A DNA stretch of 64,000 nucleotides from Pseudomonas abieticivorans. GTDB taxonomy: Bacteria; Pseudomonadota; Gammaproteobacteria; Pseudomonadales; Pseudomonadaceae. The notes under the pieces are model-generated. The model saw nothing but the letters and a program-made list of their open reading frames with translations, was not told the DNA's origin and did no database searches. The position numbers were made by a program, and so were the translations under genes. Shown here piece after piece: positions 1 to 9,686 of the stretch (the first letter of the stretch is position 1; every line of letters begins with the position of its first letter). The DNA lies in NCBI RefSeq assembly GCF_023509015.1, contig NZ_CP094975.1:4395501-4459500 (forward strand), written 5' to 3'.

Positions 1-571
1 CCTGGAACCACAACAGCCCGGCCACGCCCAGTTGGCGCAATGCCCGGCGGTTGTCGCTGGCCAGTTGTTCGGCGGCGCGGTCGGCCTGGTAGGGGTGGGC
101 GGCGTAGCCGATCTGGCGCAGCTCACCCAGCAGGCGGCTCAGCGGCAACTGGCTGTCGGCCCATTGCACCAGCAGGCGGTGGTTGGACAGGTTGAGCCGG
201 GCTTGGGCAATGCCGGGCACTGCGCGCAGGTGTTTTTCAATCAGCCAGCCGCAGGCGGCGCAACTGATGCCTTCGATCAGCAGGGTAGCCTCGCTCAATT
301 CACCCTGATGGTTGACGAATGGCTGCTGGACATCCGCGCGGTCATACAGCGCCAGTTCATCGGGCAGTTGGCGGGGCAGGGTCTGCGGGTTGGCCGAGGC
401 CTCGCTTCGGTGCTGGTAGTAACTGCCCAGGCCGCCGGCGACGATGGCTTGGGCAACGGCCTGGCAGCCAGGGCAGCAGAACGCGCGCAGCTCACCCAAA
501 ACGTTGGCGCGAAAGGGCTGGCCCGCAGGCACGGGTAGGCTGCAGTGGAAGCAAGGGGTCGGGGTGTCCAT
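1..571 (-). CDS. ccoI: Cu+-exporting P-type ATPase CcoI/FixI, N-terminal part (runs off left edge)
   Basis: The first ~190 residues are visible and the gene continues beyond base 1. The ATG is at 571-569, three bases after the ccoH stop, so the two are probably translationally coupled. The N-terminus carries a Cys-x2-Cys (CFHC), a CCPGC motif, and a heavy-metal-associated domain with GISCAACGW, the features of the CcoI/FixI type of copper P1B-ATPase. This family exports copper across the inner membrane to supply the CuB centre of the cbb3 oxidase encoded upstream. The transmembrane and phosphorylation domains lie outside the window, as ccoS would. The family call is firm; nothing can be said about integrity beyond the N-terminus. 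Confidence 0.93.
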   Translation of the reverse strand, partial: MDTPTPCFHCSLPVPAGQPFRANVLGELRAFCCPGCQAVAQAIVAGGLGSYYQHRSEASANPQTLPRQLPDELALYDRADVQQPFVNHQGELSEATLLIEGISCAACGWLIEKHLRAVPGIAQARLNLSNHRLLVQWADSQLPLSRLLGELRQIGYAAHPYQADRAAEQLASDNRRALRQLGVAGLLWFQ

Positions 572-574
572 GGT

Positions 575-1114
575 TCAGTTGCGCAGGTCTTCGGCACCCT
601 GCAACGGCTCATCGCCCAGCACCAGGCCCTTGTCGTGGCCCACTTGTTCTTCTTCGAACATGCGCCAGGTCCGGCCGTTGTCTTCGCCCAGCAGTTCGAC
701 GAAGCGCCGACCTTCGATTTTCTCGTCCAGGTGGCCCACGTAGCGGCCAGGTTCGGACGGGCTCAGGGCCAACTCCACCTTGCGGTCCTTCTCTGGCTGG
801 GTAGGCGACATCAGGTTCAGTTCCAGCGATTGCGGGTTGCTGTTGCCGGTAAGCTTCAAGTCCACCTCGCCGGTCAGTTCGTCCAGGTGAACGTTGGCGC
901 GCAGGGCGAGGTCCTGGGCCAGGCGTTCACGGTCCAGGGAGCGATTGATGCCCTTGCCGGCTTCGTAGTAATTATCGTTGACCAGGTTATCCGGGTTCTC
1001 CACGGCGATCGTGACCATGGTCAGGGTGAGGGTCACCGAGCAGGTCAGGATACCGATGATGATCCACGGCCAAAGGTGTTTGTACCAGGGGCTGGTGGCG
1101 GTCGCTGCAAACAT
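575..1114 (-). CDS. ccoH: cbb3 oxidase maturation protein CcoH/FixH
   Basis: This 179-residue protein has one N-terminal transmembrane helix (about residues 15-37, WPWIIIGILTC onward) and a periplasmic FixH-type domain. CcoH proteins associate with CcoN/CcoP during assembly and are needed for stable cbb3 oxidase. The gene sits between ccoG (12-base gap) and ccoI (3-base gap) in the usual ccoGHIS order. An AAGGAAC element lies upstream of the ATG at 1114. The length is typical and no defect is seen. Confidence 0.94.
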   Translation of the reverse strand: MFAATATSPWYKHLWPWIIIGILTCSVTLTLTMVTIAVENPDNLVNDNYYEAGKGINRSLDRERLAQDLALRANVHLDELTGEVDLKLTGNSNPQSLELNLMSPTQPEKDRKVELALSPSEPGRYVGHLDEKIEGRRFVELLGEDNGRTWRMFEEEQVGHDKGLVLGDEPLQGAEDLRN

Positions 1115-1126
1115 TGCAAGGGTTCC

Positions 1127-2545
1127 TTAACGTACTTGGGGGCCGATGAACCGGCTCTTGGCTTCTATGTGTATGTCGCTGTCATCGGCATCGCGCAAGG
1201 TGAACTTCACCTCGTTGGTGCTGGAGGGCAGTTTTTCCGGGGCCACCGACAGTTCGGCCGGTACGCTGACAATGTCACCGGCCGCCACGCGGATTTCGTT
1301 GCGGCTTTGCAGCTTGAGGTCGGGCAGGCCGCTGGCTTCGATCAGGTAGACGTGGTCGCGCTGGTCCTTGTTCATGATCTTCAGGCTGTAGACGTTCTCG
1401 ATTCGCCCTTGGGCATTCTCGCGGTACAGCACGCGGTCCTTGCTGACGTCGAAGCCCACCAGCGCACGCATGAAAAACGCCCCGGCCAACAGCCCCATCA
1501 TCACCAGCAGTACCACCGCGTAGCCGATCAGCCGCGGGCGAAACTTATGGGTTTTCTGCCCGGACAGATTGTGCTCGGTGGTGTAGCTGATCAACCCGCG
1601 TGGGTAGTTCATCTTGTCCATGATGCTGTCGCAGGCGTCGATGCAGGCTGCGCAACCGATGCACTCGATCTGCAGCCCGTCGCGGATGTCGATGCCGGTG
1701 GGGCACACCTGCACGCACATCGTGCAGTCGATGCAGTCCCCCAGGCCCATGGCCTTGTAGTCCACATCCTTTTTGCGCGGCCCGCGTTGCTCTCCGCGGC
1801 GCGGGTCGTAGGACACGATCAGGGTGTCCTTGTCGAACATCACGCTCTGGAAGCGCGCGTAGGGGCACATGTAGATGCACACCTGCTCGCGCAGCCAGCC
1901 GGCGTTGCCGTAGGTGGCCAGGGTGAAGAAGCCGACCCAGAAGTACGACCAACCGTCGGCATTGCCGGTAAAAAAGTCGGTGGCTAACTCGCGGATCGGC
2001 GAGAAGTAGCCAACGAAAGTCATGCCCGTGACAAAGCCGATCACCAGCCACAGGCCGTGCTTGGCCAGCTTGCGCATGAATTTGTTGGCGTTCATGGGTT
2101 CTTTGTCCAGCTTGATCCGCTGGTTGCGGTCACCCTCGGTGACTTTTTCGCACCACATGAAAATCCACGTCCACACGCTTTGCGGGCAGGTGTAGCCGCA
2201 CCACACGCGGCCGGCGAACACGGTGATAAAGAACAGGCCAAAGGCGCTGACGATGAGAATGCCCGACAGCAGGATGAAGTCTTGCGGCCAGAAGGTGGCG
2301 CCAAAGATGTAGAACTTGCGCTCCGGCAGGTTCCACCACACCGCCTGGTGCCCGGCCCAGTTCAGCCACACGGTGCCGAAATACAGCAGGAACAGAAACG
2401 CCCCGCCGGCCCGGCGCAGGTTGCGAAACACGCCGGTGAATGCCCGGGTGTAGATTTTTTCCCGCGACGCGTACAGGTCCACGCTCTGCCCTTTGGTTGA
2501 GGGCGGTGGAGTGACGTCGTGTACCGGGATCTGCTTGCTCATCAT
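1127..2545 (-). CDS. ccoG: cbb3 oxidase accessory iron-sulfur protein CcoG/FixG/RdxA
   Basis: This 472-residue membrane protein has several transmembrane helices in its first half (for example around FLFLLYFGTVWLNW and FILLSGILIVSAF) and a cytoplasmic ferredoxin domain. That domain has two cysteine clusters, CIDCTMCVQVCP and CIGCAACIDACD, expected to bind two [4Fe-4S] clusters. The C-terminal third is an Ig-like FixG domain. CcoG reduces Cu(II) to Cu(I) for oxidase copper delivery in characterised systems. The start is one of two adjacent ATGs (2545 or 2542). A REP pair separates it from ccoP, so its expression may be partly uncoupled from the structural genes. Confidence 0.95.
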   Translation of the reverse strand: MMSKQIPVHDVTPPPSTKGQSVDLYASREKIYTRAFTGVFRNLRRAGGAFLFLLYFGTVWLNWAGHQAVWWNLPERKFYIFGATFWPQDFILLSGILIVSAFGLFFITVFAGRVWCGYTCPQSVWTWIFMWCEKVTEGDRNQRIKLDKEPMNANKFMRKLAKHGLWLVIGFVTGMTFVGYFSPIRELATDFFTGNADGWSYFWVGFFTLATYGNAGWLREQVCIYMCPYARFQSVMFDKDTLIVSYDPRRGEQRGPRKKDVDYKAMGLGDCIDCTMCVQVCPTGIDIRDGLQIECIGCAACIDACDSIMDKMNYPRGLISYTTEHNLSGQKTHKFRPRLIGYAVVLLVMMGLLAGAFFMRALVGFDVSKDRVLYRENAQGRIENVYSLKIMNKDQRDHVYLIEASGLPDLKLQSRNEIRVAAGDIVSVPAELSVAPEKLPSSTNEVKFTLRDADDSDIHIEAKSRFIGPQVR

Positions 2546-2573
2546 TGAGTCCCGCGGCAGTGGAAGGTGCCGC

Positions 2574-2660
2574 TGTAGGCGTGGATTTATCCGCGAAGGG
2601 TGCGCTGCCGTATACCTGATACACCGCAGCGGCTTTTTCGCGGATCAATCCGCTCCTACA
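2574..2660. repeat. Inverted REP pair (REPIN-like) between ccoP and ccoG
   Basis: One arm at 2574-2597 (TGTAGGCGTGGATTTATCCG onward) and an inverted arm at 2637-2660 flank a short spacer. The same consensus recurs at least six more times in this window, always between genes. Confidence 0.85.
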
Positions 2661-2673
2661 GGGGGGCGCTGGC

Positions 2674-3651
2674 TTATTGCTCCTGCGGCTTGGCCTCGCC
2701 ATGGGACAGGCTGTACACGTAGGCTGCCAGCAGGTGGACCTTGTCCTTGCCCTGCAGTTGCTCTTGCGCCGGCATCTGGCCCTGGCGGCCGTAGCGGATA
2801 GTTTGCTGCAACTGGGCGAAGCTTGAACCGTAGATGAAGGCCTGTGGATTGGTCAGGTTCGGTGCGCCCATGGCCGGAGTGCCCTTGCCTTCTGGGCCGT
2901 GGCAGGCCACGCAGTTGGCGGCGAAAATCTTCTGCCCGGCAGCCGGGTCGGCCTTGGCGTCATCCGGTAGCTTGCGGCCATCCAATTGGGTAATCACAAA
3001 GGCTGAGACATCGGCCACGCCTTGTTCACCGATCACTTCGGCCCAGGCCGGCATCACTGCATGGCGGCCGCCCAGAATGGTGGTTTCGATGACCTGCGGG
3101 TCACCACCCCAGCGCCATTCGGTGTCGGTCAAATTAGGGAAGCCGTAGGCGCCCTTGGCGTCGGAGCCGTGGCACACCGAGCAGTTGGAGGCGAACAGGC
3201 GGCCGCCCATTTTCAACGCTTGCGGGTCTTTGGCGACGTCTTCGATCGGCATGGCGGCGAACTTGGCGAAAATCGGGCCGAAGCGGGCGTCGGCACGGGC
3301 CATTTCCTTTTCCCACTCGTGCACGCCGGTCCAGCCGGTCTGGCCGTTGGCGAATTCGATCTTCTTGTCGTTATCCATGTAGTTGTAGCCTGGCAGCAGG
3401 CCTTTCCAGTTGCCCAGGCCTGGGTACAACACCAGGTAGCCCAGGGCAAAGACGATGGTGCCGACAAACAGCATGAACCACCATTTGGGCAGCGGATTAT
3501 CGTATTCCTCGATGCCGTCGAAGGAGTGCCCCACGGTTTCTTCGGTGGCTTCGCTGCGCTGGCCGCGGCGGGTGGAAAACAACAGCCAGGTCAGGGAAAA
3601 GATGGTGCCCAGCGTCAGGACGGTGACGTACAGACTCCAGAATGTACTCAT
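2674..3651 (-). CDS. ccoP: cbb3 oxidase dihaem cytochrome c subunit CcoP
   Basis: This 325-residue protein has two N-terminal transmembrane helices (about residues 5-25 and 57-77) followed by two class I cytochrome c domains. The haem-attachment motifs are CSVCH at 157-161 and CVACH at 247-251. CcoP passes electrons to CcoO and then to the CcoN binuclear centre. Its ATG overlaps the ccoQ stop by four bases (ATGA), so translation is coupled. Length and motifs match the family, and it belongs to the ccoNOQP transcript. Confidence 0.97.
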   Translation of the reverse strand: MSTFWSLYVTVLTLGTIFSLTWLLFSTRRGQRSEATEETVGHSFDGIEEYDNPLPKWWFMLFVGTIVFALGYLVLYPGLGNWKGLLPGYNYMDNDKKIEFANGQTGWTGVHEWEKEMARADARFGPIFAKFAAMPIEDVAKDPQALKMGGRLFASNCSVCHGSDAKGAYGFPNLTDTEWRWGGDPQVIETTILGGRHAVMPAWAEVIGEQGVADVSAFVITQLDGRKLPDDAKADPAAGQKIFAANCVACHGPEGKGTPAMGAPNLTNPQAFIYGSSFAQLQQTIRYGRQGQMPAQEQLQGKDKVHLLAAYVYSLSHGEAKPQEQ

Positions 3652-3851
3652 TGTTTTTTGCTCCTGGCCGCTTCAGCTTGCGCTTTGAGGTGCTCGATGG
3701 CATCGGGGTCGTCTGCGAACGGCAGCAAGGTCGCTTCGTCGAATTCTTTTTTGCGCCGCCCACTGAACACCCAAAGCGCCAGGCCGATGAACGCCACCAT
3801 CACCACGACGGTGCCCAAGCCCCGGATCAGTCCCATGTCCATAGTGGTCAC
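3648..3851 (-). CDS. ccoQ: cbb3 oxidase small subunit CcoQ
   Basis: This 67-residue protein has one N-terminal transmembrane helix (about residues 7-29) and a charged cytoplasmic tail rich in Glu, Asp and Lys. CcoQ stabilises the assembled oxidase. It overlaps both neighbours by four bases, the normal arrangement in ccoNOQP operons. The call rests on position, length and the single helix. Confidence 0.93.
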   Translation of the reverse strand: MTTMDMGLIRGLGTVVVMVAFIGLALWVFSGRRKKEFDEATLLPFADDPDAIEHLKAQAEAARSKKQ

Positions 3852-4456
3852 CGCTTGCTTTTGATAATGGTGCCCAACCCTTGCAGGTAGGCGACCAGGG
3901 CGTCCATTTCAGTCTTGCCCTTCACGGCAGCCTGGGCACCGGCGATGTCTTCGTCGGTGTAGGGCACGCCGAGTGTGCGCAATACTTCCATCTTCTTGCC
4001 GGTTTCCTTGCCGTCCAGCTTGTGCTCGACCAGGAAGGGGTAGGCCGGCATTACCGACTCGGGCACCACGTTGCGCGGGTTGTACAGGTGCGCGCGGTGC
4101 CAGTCATCGGAGTAACGCCCGCCCACGCGGGCCAAGTCCGGCCCGGTGCGCTTGGAACCCCACAGGAACGGGTGGTCCCACACGCTTTCGCCGGCCACCG
4201 AGTAGTGCCCGTAGCGCTCGGTTTCGGCGCGGAACGGTCGGATCATCTGCGAGTGGCAACCCACGCAGCCGTTGGCGATGAACACGTCGCGGCCTTCCAG
4301 TTCCAGAGCCGGGCGTGGCTTCATGCCTTCGACGGGCTTGTTGGTCACGTCCTGGAAAAACAACGGGACGATCTGGGTCAAGCCACCGATGGCCACGGCG
4401 ATGACCATGAACAAGGCCAGCAGGCCGATATTCTTCTCGAGTACTTCGTGTTTCAT
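3848..4456 (-). CDS. ccoO: cbb3 oxidase monohaem cytochrome c subunit CcoO
   Basis: This 202-residue protein is anchored by one N-terminal helix (about residues 10-32). It has a single c-type haem motif, CVGCHSQ, at residues 64-70, with the MIRPF sequence that commonly follows it in CcoO. It accepts electrons from CcoP and passes them to CcoN. Its ATG shares one base with the ccoN stop at 4456. There are no anomalies. Confidence 0.97.
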   Translation of the reverse strand: MKHEVLEKNIGLLALFMVIAVAIGGLTQIVPLFFQDVTNKPVEGMKPRPALELEGRDVFIANGCVGCHSQMIRPFRAETERYGHYSVAGESVWDHPFLWGSKRTGPDLARVGGRYSDDWHRAHLYNPRNVVPESVMPAYPFLVEHKLDGKETGKKMEVLRTLGVPYTDEDIAGAQAAVKGKTEMDALVAYLQGLGTIIKSKR

Positions 4457-5898
4457 CAGTGAGCCCCCACGACGACGATCTGAGCCGCAGCTTCAGCCTC
4501 TTCAGGCGTGGCGGCACGCACGGTGCGCCACACGTTGTAGGCCATCAGCAGCATGCCGCTGGCGAAGAACGCCCCGCCCAGCGCGCGCACGATGTAGCCC
4601 GGGTGGCTGGCTTGCAATGCTTCGACGAAGGAGTAGGTGAGCGTGCCGTCATCGTTGATCGCCCGCCACATCAGGCCCTGGGTGATGCCGTTGACCCACA
4701 TCGAGGCGATGTAGAGCACCGTGCCGATGGTGGCCAGCCAGAAGTGCGCGTTGATCAGGCCGATACTGTGCATCTGCTGGCGGCCGAAGATTTTCGGGAT
4801 CATGTGGTACAGCGCGCCGATGGAAATCATTGCCACCCAGCCCAAGGCACCGGCGTGCACGTGGCCGATGGTCCAGTCGGTGTAGTGCGACAGCGAGTTG
4901 ACGGTCTTGATGGCCATCATCGGGCCTTCGAAAGTGGACATGCCGTAAAACGCCAGGGACACCACCAGAAAGCGCAGGATCGGGTCGGTGCGCAACTTAT
5001 GCCAGGCGCCCGAGAGGGTCATCATGCCGTTGATCATGCCGCCCCAGCTGGGCGCCAGCAGGATGATCGACATGGCCATGCCCAGGCTCTGCGCCCAGTC
5101 TGGCAGGGCGGTGTAGTGCAGGTGGTGGGGGCCGGCCCAGATGTACAGGGTGATCAGCGCCCAGAAGTGCACGATGGACAGGCGATAGGAGTAAATGGGC
5201 CGCTCGGCCTGTTTGGGCACGAAGTAATACATCATGCCCAGAAAACCCGTGGTCAGGAAAAAGCCCACGGCATTGTGCCCGTACCACCACTGGATCATCG
5301 CGTCGGTGGCGCCGGCGTAGGCCGAATAAGACTTGAACAGGCTCACTGGCAGGGAGATGTGGTTGACGATGTGCAGCATCGCCGTGACCAGGATGAACGC
5401 CCCGTAGAACCAGTTACCCACGTAGATGTGCTTGGTCTTGCGCTTGACGATGGTGCCGAAGAACACCACCGCGTAGGTGACCCAGACAATCGCCAGCAGG
5501 ATGGCGATCGGCCATTCAAGCTCCGCGTATTCCTTGGTGGTGGTGTAGCCCAGCGGCAAAGTGACGATGGCGGAGACGATCACCGCTTGCCAGCCCCAGA
5601 AGGTGAATGCCGCCAAGCCATCGGAAATCAGCCGTGTCTGACAGGTACGCTGCACGACGTAGTAAGACGTGGAGAACAGTGCGCAGCCGCCGAACGCGAA
5701 AATCACCAGGTTGGTGTGCAAGGGGCGCAGCCGGCCGAAGGTGGTCCAGGGCAGGTCGAAGTTGAGCTGCGGCCAGACCAATTGCGAGGCGATGAACACG
5801 CCCAGCCCCATGCCAACAATCCCCCAGACCACCGTCATGATGGCGAACTGGCGGACCACCTTATAGTTATAAGCAGTCGGACTGATTGCTGTGCTCAT
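4456..5898 (-). CDS. ccoN: cbb3 oxidase catalytic subunit CcoN (subunit I)
   Basis: This 480-residue polytopic protein belongs to the haem-copper oxidase superfamily and contains recognisable C-family oxidase segments ([57 protein letters not shown]). It contains the low-spin haem and the haem b3-CuB site where O2 is reduced with proton pumping. It is the first gene of ccoNOQP. Many pseudomonads carry two tandem cco operons; only one is present here. No convincing Anr/FNR box (TTGAT-N4-ATCAA) is visible upstream, which fits the constitutively expressed cco-1 type, although that is inference. Confidence 0.97.
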   Translation of the reverse strand: MSTAISPTAYNYKVVRQFAIMTVVWGIVGMGLGVFIASQLVWPQLNFDLPWTTFGRLRPLHTNLVIFAFGGCALFSTSYYVVQRTCQTRLISDGLAAFTFWGWQAVIVSAIVTLPLGYTTTKEYAELEWPIAILLAIVWVTYAVVFFGTIVKRKTKHIYVGNWFYGAFILVTAMLHIVNHISLPVSLFKSYSAYAGATDAMIQWWYGHNAVGFFLTTGFLGMMYYFVPKQAERPIYSYRLSIVHFWALITLYIWAGPHHLHYTALPDWAQSLGMAMSIILLAPSWGGMINGMMTLSGAWHKLRTDPILRFLVVSLAFYGMSTFEGPMMAIKTVNSLSHYTDWTIGHVHAGALGWVAMISIGALYHMIPKIFGRQQMHSIGLINAHFWLATIGTVLYIASMWVNGITQGLMWRAINDDGTLTYSFVEALQASHPGYIVRALGGAFFASGMLLMAYNVWRTVRAATPEEAEAAAQIVVVGAH

Positions 5899-6351
5899 TC
5901 TAAGGTTCCACGGTTTAGGTGTTGTTATTAAATTATAAAAACGGCCGCAAGTATGGGCAAAGCATCAGGTCATTGCAACGCGAGAGCCCCGTGCTAGAGG
6001 CTCTGCGGCCCAGTGTCGCGGTCATTTCAGCCATCTTCCCAAGGCATAAATGCAGCCTGTTGCGCGGTACAATGGGCGCCCTGCAAAACGGGGAATGCTT
6101 GAACCCCAGCGAAGGCGGCATTTTGTGCTTTCAATCCGCTTGGTGGGCGGTAAAAGTGCCATTTCAACAAGGCATTTACGCCGCCCTACAGCGTTGAAAA
6201 AAATGTATACATTTTTGTTCTACATCGAGCCAATGGGGCTCGACCGTTATGGCAATCAGCTTAGACCCAGATGGCAGCGCTGGAAAGGCGAAGCCCCCAC
6301 AACGCTTGTGGCTTAGCAAAATCCACCCCTTAGACGAGTAACGAGGCAAGC
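5899..6351. other. Intergenic region upstream of ccoN and the hydrolase gene
   Basis: This 453-base divergent intergenic region must hold the ccoN promoter (minus strand) and that of the downstream hydrolase. A short hairpin (AGAGCC/GGCTCT, about 5984-6003) and the palindrome listed separately are the only structures seen. Small reading frames here lack a ribosome binding site or recognisable protein. Confidence 0.6.
6199..6216. promoter_or_regulatory. Perfect 18-bp palindrome, candidate repressor operator
   Basis: AAAAATGTATACATTTTT is a perfect inverted repeat 136 bases before the hydrolase ATG. The TGTATACA core resembles operators of GntR/FadR-type regulators. No such regulator gene is adjacent, so this is only a candidate site. 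Confidence 0.4.
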
Positions 6352-7035
6352 ATGAACAAAGGCAAGGGCGCGGGTATTGACGCCGATCAAGGTGCAGCGC
6401 AATGGGCACGCAATGGCTGGCTGTGGGACGCCCCGGTGGGCGGCAAGGGCGATGCACCCTGCCTTATTCTGGCCCACGGCGCCGGTGCACCGATGGACAG
6501 CGAGTTCATGAACGCCATGGCGCAAAAACTCGCAGCCCGTGGCATAGGCGTGCTGCGCTTCGAATTTCCCTACATGGCCCAGCGCCGCATCGACGGTGGC
6601 AAGCGCCCGCCCAACCCGGCGCCCAAGCTGCTGGCCTGCTGGCGCGAGGTGTATGCCCAGGTGCGTCCGCAGGTGGCCGGGCGGTTGGCGGTGGGCGGCA
6701 AGTCCATGGGGGGGCGCATGGCCAGCCTGGTGGCCGATGAATTGGGCGCTGATGCGCTGGTGTGCCTGGGGTATCCGTTCTACGCGGTGGGCAAGCCGCA
6801 AAAGCCGCGAGTGGAGCATTTGGCTGATTTGGTGACGCCGACGTTGATTGTTCAGGGCGAGCGCGATGCATTGGGTAACCGCGCGGCGGTGCAAGCGTAC
6901 ACGTTGTCGAAGGCCATCGAGGTGTGCTGGCTGGTGGCGGGGGATCATGACCTCAAGCCGCTGAAGGCTTCAGGGTTTACTCATGAGCAGCATCTGGACG
7001 CGGCGGCGCAGCGGATTGCGACGTTCTTGAACTGA
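6352..7035 (+). CDS. Alpha/beta hydrolase, KANL3/Tex30 type
   Basis: This 227-residue protein has an alpha/beta-hydrolase fold. It shows an oxyanion-hole region LAHGAGAPMDS near residue 42, a nucleophile elbow GGKSMGG (G-x-S-x-G, about residues 114-120), an acid region after TPTLIVQGERD, and a late His in AGDHDLKP. This layout fits the KANL3/Tex30 subfamily, whose bacterial substrates are mostly unknown. GAGG precedes the ATG at the usual distance. It stands alone between the cco promoter region and a REP pair. Hydrolase family: fairly sure. Substrate: unknown. Confidence 0.82.
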   Translation: MNKGKGAGIDADQGAAQWARNGWLWDAPVGGKGDAPCLILAHGAGAPMDSEFMNAMAQKLAARGIGVLRFEFPYMAQRRIDGGKRPPNPAPKLLACWREVYAQVRPQVAGRLAVGGKSMGGRMASLVADELGADALVCLGYPFYAVGKPQKPRVEHLADLVTPTLIVQGERDALGNRAAVQAYTLSKAIEVCWLVAGDHDLKPLKASGFTHEQHLDAAAQRIATFLN

Positions 7036-7040
7036 GCGCC

Positions 7041-7125
7041 AGGGGCGGATTGAACCGCGAAAAGCGCACCCCCGTATGCCTGGCAGACGGGGTGTGCTTT
7101 TCGCGGATGAAGGCGCTCCTACCCC
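7041..7125. repeat. Inverted REP pair downstream of the hydrolase
   Basis: Arms at about 7041-7065 and 7096-7125 match the window's REP consensus in opposite orientation, with an imperfect stem between. It lies between convergent genes. Confidence 0.8.
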
Positions 7126-7151
7126 ATTAATGCGTGTGGTCGCAGTACGTG

Positions 7152-8717
7152 TCAGCGGTTGAAGCGCTCCACCAGCGAGTATTGGCTGTTGGCGGTCTTG
7201 GTCAGCTCCTCACTCAACAACGCCGAGCTTTGCGCTTGCTCCGAGGTTTGGTCGGCCAAGGTGGCGATGGTGCTGATGTTGCGGCTGATCTCCTCGGCCA
7301 CCGAGCTTTGTTCTTCGGTGGCGGCAGCGATCTGGGTGGTCATGTCGGTGATGTGGGCCACCGCTTCGCTGATGCCCACCAAGGCCTGATCGGCCTGTAG
7401 TACCCGCGCCACGCCTTCTTCGGCCTGGCGGTGGCCGGCGTCCATGGTCTGCACGGCGTTGCTGGCGGTGTGCTGCAGCTTGGCGATCAGGGTGTGGATC
7501 TGCCCGGTGGATTCGGCGGTGCGCTGCGCCAGTTGACGCACTTCGTCGGCCACCACGGCAAAACCGCGGCCCATTTCGCCAGCGCGAGCGGCTTCGATGG
7601 CCGCGTTCAGTGCCAGCAGGTTGGTTTGGTCGGCGATGCCTTTGATCACATCGACCACGCCGCCGATTTCTTCGCTGTCCTTGGCCAGTTGGGTCACGGT
7701 CTGGCCGGTTTCCCCCACCACCACCGACAGGCGCTGGATGGCGTCGCGGGTTTCACCGGCGATGGTGCGGCCCTGGCTGGTCAAGCGGTTGGCTTCCTGG
7801 GTGGCGTCGGCGGTGCGTTGCACGTGGCTGGCGACTTCCTGGGTGGTGGCGGCCATCTGGTTGACCGCAGTGGCCACCTGTTCGGTTTCCACGCGTTGGC
7901 GTTCAAGCCCGGTGGAGCTGTTGTGCGCCAGGGTGTCGGACTGCCGGGCTTGCTCGGTGAGGTGCTCTGCGGTGTCCTGCAGGCGGGTCAGGCAGGTTTT
8001 CAGGCGGGCTTCCTGGCTGAGGATGGACATTTCCAAACGTGCCTGGGCGCCGCGGCTGTCGGTGTACATCTGCGCGATCAGCGGGTCGGAGGTGGTCTGG
8101 TCGGCCAGGCGCAACAGGCGCTTGAGCCCGCGTTGCTGCCAACTGATGCCCAACAGGCCCAAGGGCACCGACAACGCTGCGGCCAAGGCGAAGCCCCACG
8201 GCGAATTGAGCCATATGCCGATCAAGAAGCTGATCTGGCTGACCAAAATAAAGGGCAGCCAGTCCTGTACCACCGGCACCCAGCTGTCGCGACGCGGGAT
8301 CGCCGGTTTGCCTTGGTTCAGGCGCAGGTAAAGGCCCTGGGCGCGGGTGATTTGCTCGGCGGTGGGCTTGATGCGCACCGACTCGTAACCCACGACCTGT
8401 TTGTTGTCGAAGATCGGCGTGACGTAGGCGTTTACCCAGTAATAGTCGCCGTTCTTGCAGCGGTTCTTGACGATGCCCATCCACGGCTCGCCTTTGCGCA
8501 AGGTGGCCCACATGTGCTCGAACACTGCAGTCGGCACGTCGGGGTGGCGCACGGTGTTGTGCGGGGCGCGGATCAACTCATCGCGCGAAAAACCGCTGAT
8601 CTCGACGAAGGCATCGTTGCAGTAAGTGATGACGCCTTTGGCATCGGTGGTCGAGATCAGGCGTTGCTGGGCCGGGAACGACCGTTCGCGCTGGGTGATG
8701 GGCTGATTGTTACGCAT
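7152..8717 (-). CDS. aer: Aerotaxis receptor Aer (PAS-MCP)
   Basis: This 521-residue energy-taxis receptor starts at ATG 8717 ([11 protein letters not shown]); an upstream in-frame extension to 8996 has no family support. It has an N-terminal PAS domain (about residues 10-120, FAD-binding in Aer), a hydrophobic membrane segment near residues 160-200, and a long cytoplasmic signalling coiled coil. The conserved tip is [20 protein letters not shown]. Aer senses redox state or electron transport and signals to CheA/CheW. Location near the cbb3 operon and acnA matches the order I recall from other pseudomonads. Confidence 0.93.
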   Translation of the reverse strand: MRNNQPITQRERSFPAQQRLISTTDAKGVITYCNDAFVEISGFSRDELIRAPHNTVRHPDVPTAVFEHMWATLRKGEPWMGIVKNRCKNGDYYWVNAYVTPIFDNKQVVGYESVRIKPTAEQITRAQGLYLRLNQGKPAIPRRDSWVPVVQDWLPFILVSQISFLIGIWLNSPWGFALAAALSVPLGLLGISWQQRGLKRLLRLADQTTSDPLIAQMYTDSRGAQARLEMSILSQEARLKTCLTRLQDTAEHLTEQARQSDTLAHNSSTGLERQRVETEQVATAVNQMAATTQEVASHVQRTADATQEANRLTSQGRTIAGETRDAIQRLSVVVGETGQTVTQLAKDSEEIGGVVDVIKGIADQTNLLALNAAIEAARAGEMGRGFAVVADEVRQLAQRTAESTGQIHTLIAKLQHTASNAVQTMDAGHRQAEEGVARVLQADQALVGISEAVAHITDMTTQIAAATEEQSSVAEEISRNISTIATLADQTSEQAQSSALLSEELTKTANSQYSLVERFNR

Positions 8718-8790
8718 GAGAGGCTTCGATCCGCAGGGCTTTGACGGGATATCGGCAGCGCGGCGCAACAGTTGAGTATTTTTACCCGGG

Positions 8791-9558
8791 TCAATTCGAC
8801 AGCGGATAGGTGAACAGGGCGAAATGCAAGGTATTGACCCCTGCATGGGTGAGTACTGCAGCGCCCAGCCCGCCCTGCCGATAGGCCAGGCCATAACCGA
8901 TACCGGCCAGGGTCGCGACCACCACCATTTGCCAGCCAGCACCGATGTGGGCCAGGCCGAACAGCAGGCTGGCGACCAGCAGGGCCAGCCCTTCACCGTA
9001 GCGGTAACGCTGCAGGCAGCGGGCCAGGCCGCCTTGCAGGTAGGCGCGGAAGATCAGCTCCTCGACCAGGCTCACCAGCAGCAAATTATTGGCCAGCCAC
9101 AGCCCACCCTGGGCTGGCCATTTGGGTGCCCAGGCGATCAAACCCAGCGCCACCGCCATGCCCAGCACCAGGATCGGGGTGCCCGGTACGGTTAGCCATA
9201 ACCGCTTGGCTTGGCCAGCACGCCGCAGCAATAGCCAGGGGCACGCCAGCAACAGCCAGAAGCCAATCAGTGGTTTGTCCAGGTTGAGGTGCATGGAAAA
9301 CGGCGCGCAGGTGCCGCAAAACCGCTGGGCATCGAACACTTGGGCATTTTCAAACCCTGGCAGCCAGTGCGCGCTCAAGCCGACCGCGAGCAGAATGAAC
9401 ACGCCATGCCCGACGATGGCCAGGTGCGCACGCAATACCAATGCCCCGGTCAGTAGCAACAGCGCAAATACGGGCAGTGTCGCAAGGCCCAGTTGCCCGT
9501 AATACAGCGCCAGGGCATAGCCCAGGGAAAGCAATGCGAGGAAATGCCAGCGATTCAT
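8791..9558 (-). CDS. CPBP-family intramembrane metalloprotease
   Basis: This 255-residue polytopic protein has about seven hydrophobic segments. The C-terminal half carries the CPBP (Abi/Rce1-like) signature: [11 protein letters not shown] (E-E-x3-R), a His in LAHIGAGW, and a final HAGVN motif. Members cleave substrates within the membrane; bacterial targets are mostly unknown, with some involved in bacteriocin self-immunity or prenyl-protein processing. No peptide precursor gene is visible beside it. Confidence 0.82.
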   Translation of the reverse strand: MNRWHFLALLSLGYALALYYGQLGLATLPVFALLLLTGALVLRAHLAIVGHGVFILLAVGLSAHWLPGFENAQVFDAQRFCGTCAPFSMHLNLDKPLIGFWLLLACPWLLLRRAGQAKRLWLTVPGTPILVLGMAVALGLIAWAPKWPAQGGLWLANNLLLVSLVEELIFRAYLQGGLARCLQRYRYGEGLALLVASLLFGLAHIGAGWQMVVVATLAGIGYGLAYRQGGLGAAVLTHAGVNTLHFALFTYPLSN

Positions 9559-9646
9559 GTCGGCCCTTGGGCAAGCGATGGGGAGCGGGCAATTCTACGT
9601 TTTAATGCAAGGGAAAGATGTCAGGCGCAAGGCGCCAAAGCAGGCA

Positions 9647-9674
9647 GGAAAGCTCCTACAAGATGGGGCTTTCC
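9647..9674. terminator. Weak hairpin downstream of acnA
   Basis: A 7-bp stem (GGAAAGC/GCTTTCC) with a 14-base loop lies just past the acnA stop. No U-tract follows on the minus strand, so termination here is uncertain. Confidence 0.3.
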
Positions 9675-9686
9675 CGCCACTCGCCG

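Noticed and set aside
545..1987. 480-codon plus-strand frame opposite ccoH and ccoG
   Set aside because: Antisense shadow of GC-rich coding sequence; composition is Gly/Val/His-rich with no family, while the minus strand encodes clear CcoH and CcoG.
4459..5931. 490-codon plus-strand frame opposite ccoN
   Set aside because: Low-complexity Asp/Gly/His/Gln product, exact antisense of ccoN.
5899..6060. Anr/FNR box upstream of ccoN
   Set aside because: No TTGAT-N4-ATCAA-like sequence; nearby GCATCAGGTCATTGCAA lacks the required half-site spacing.
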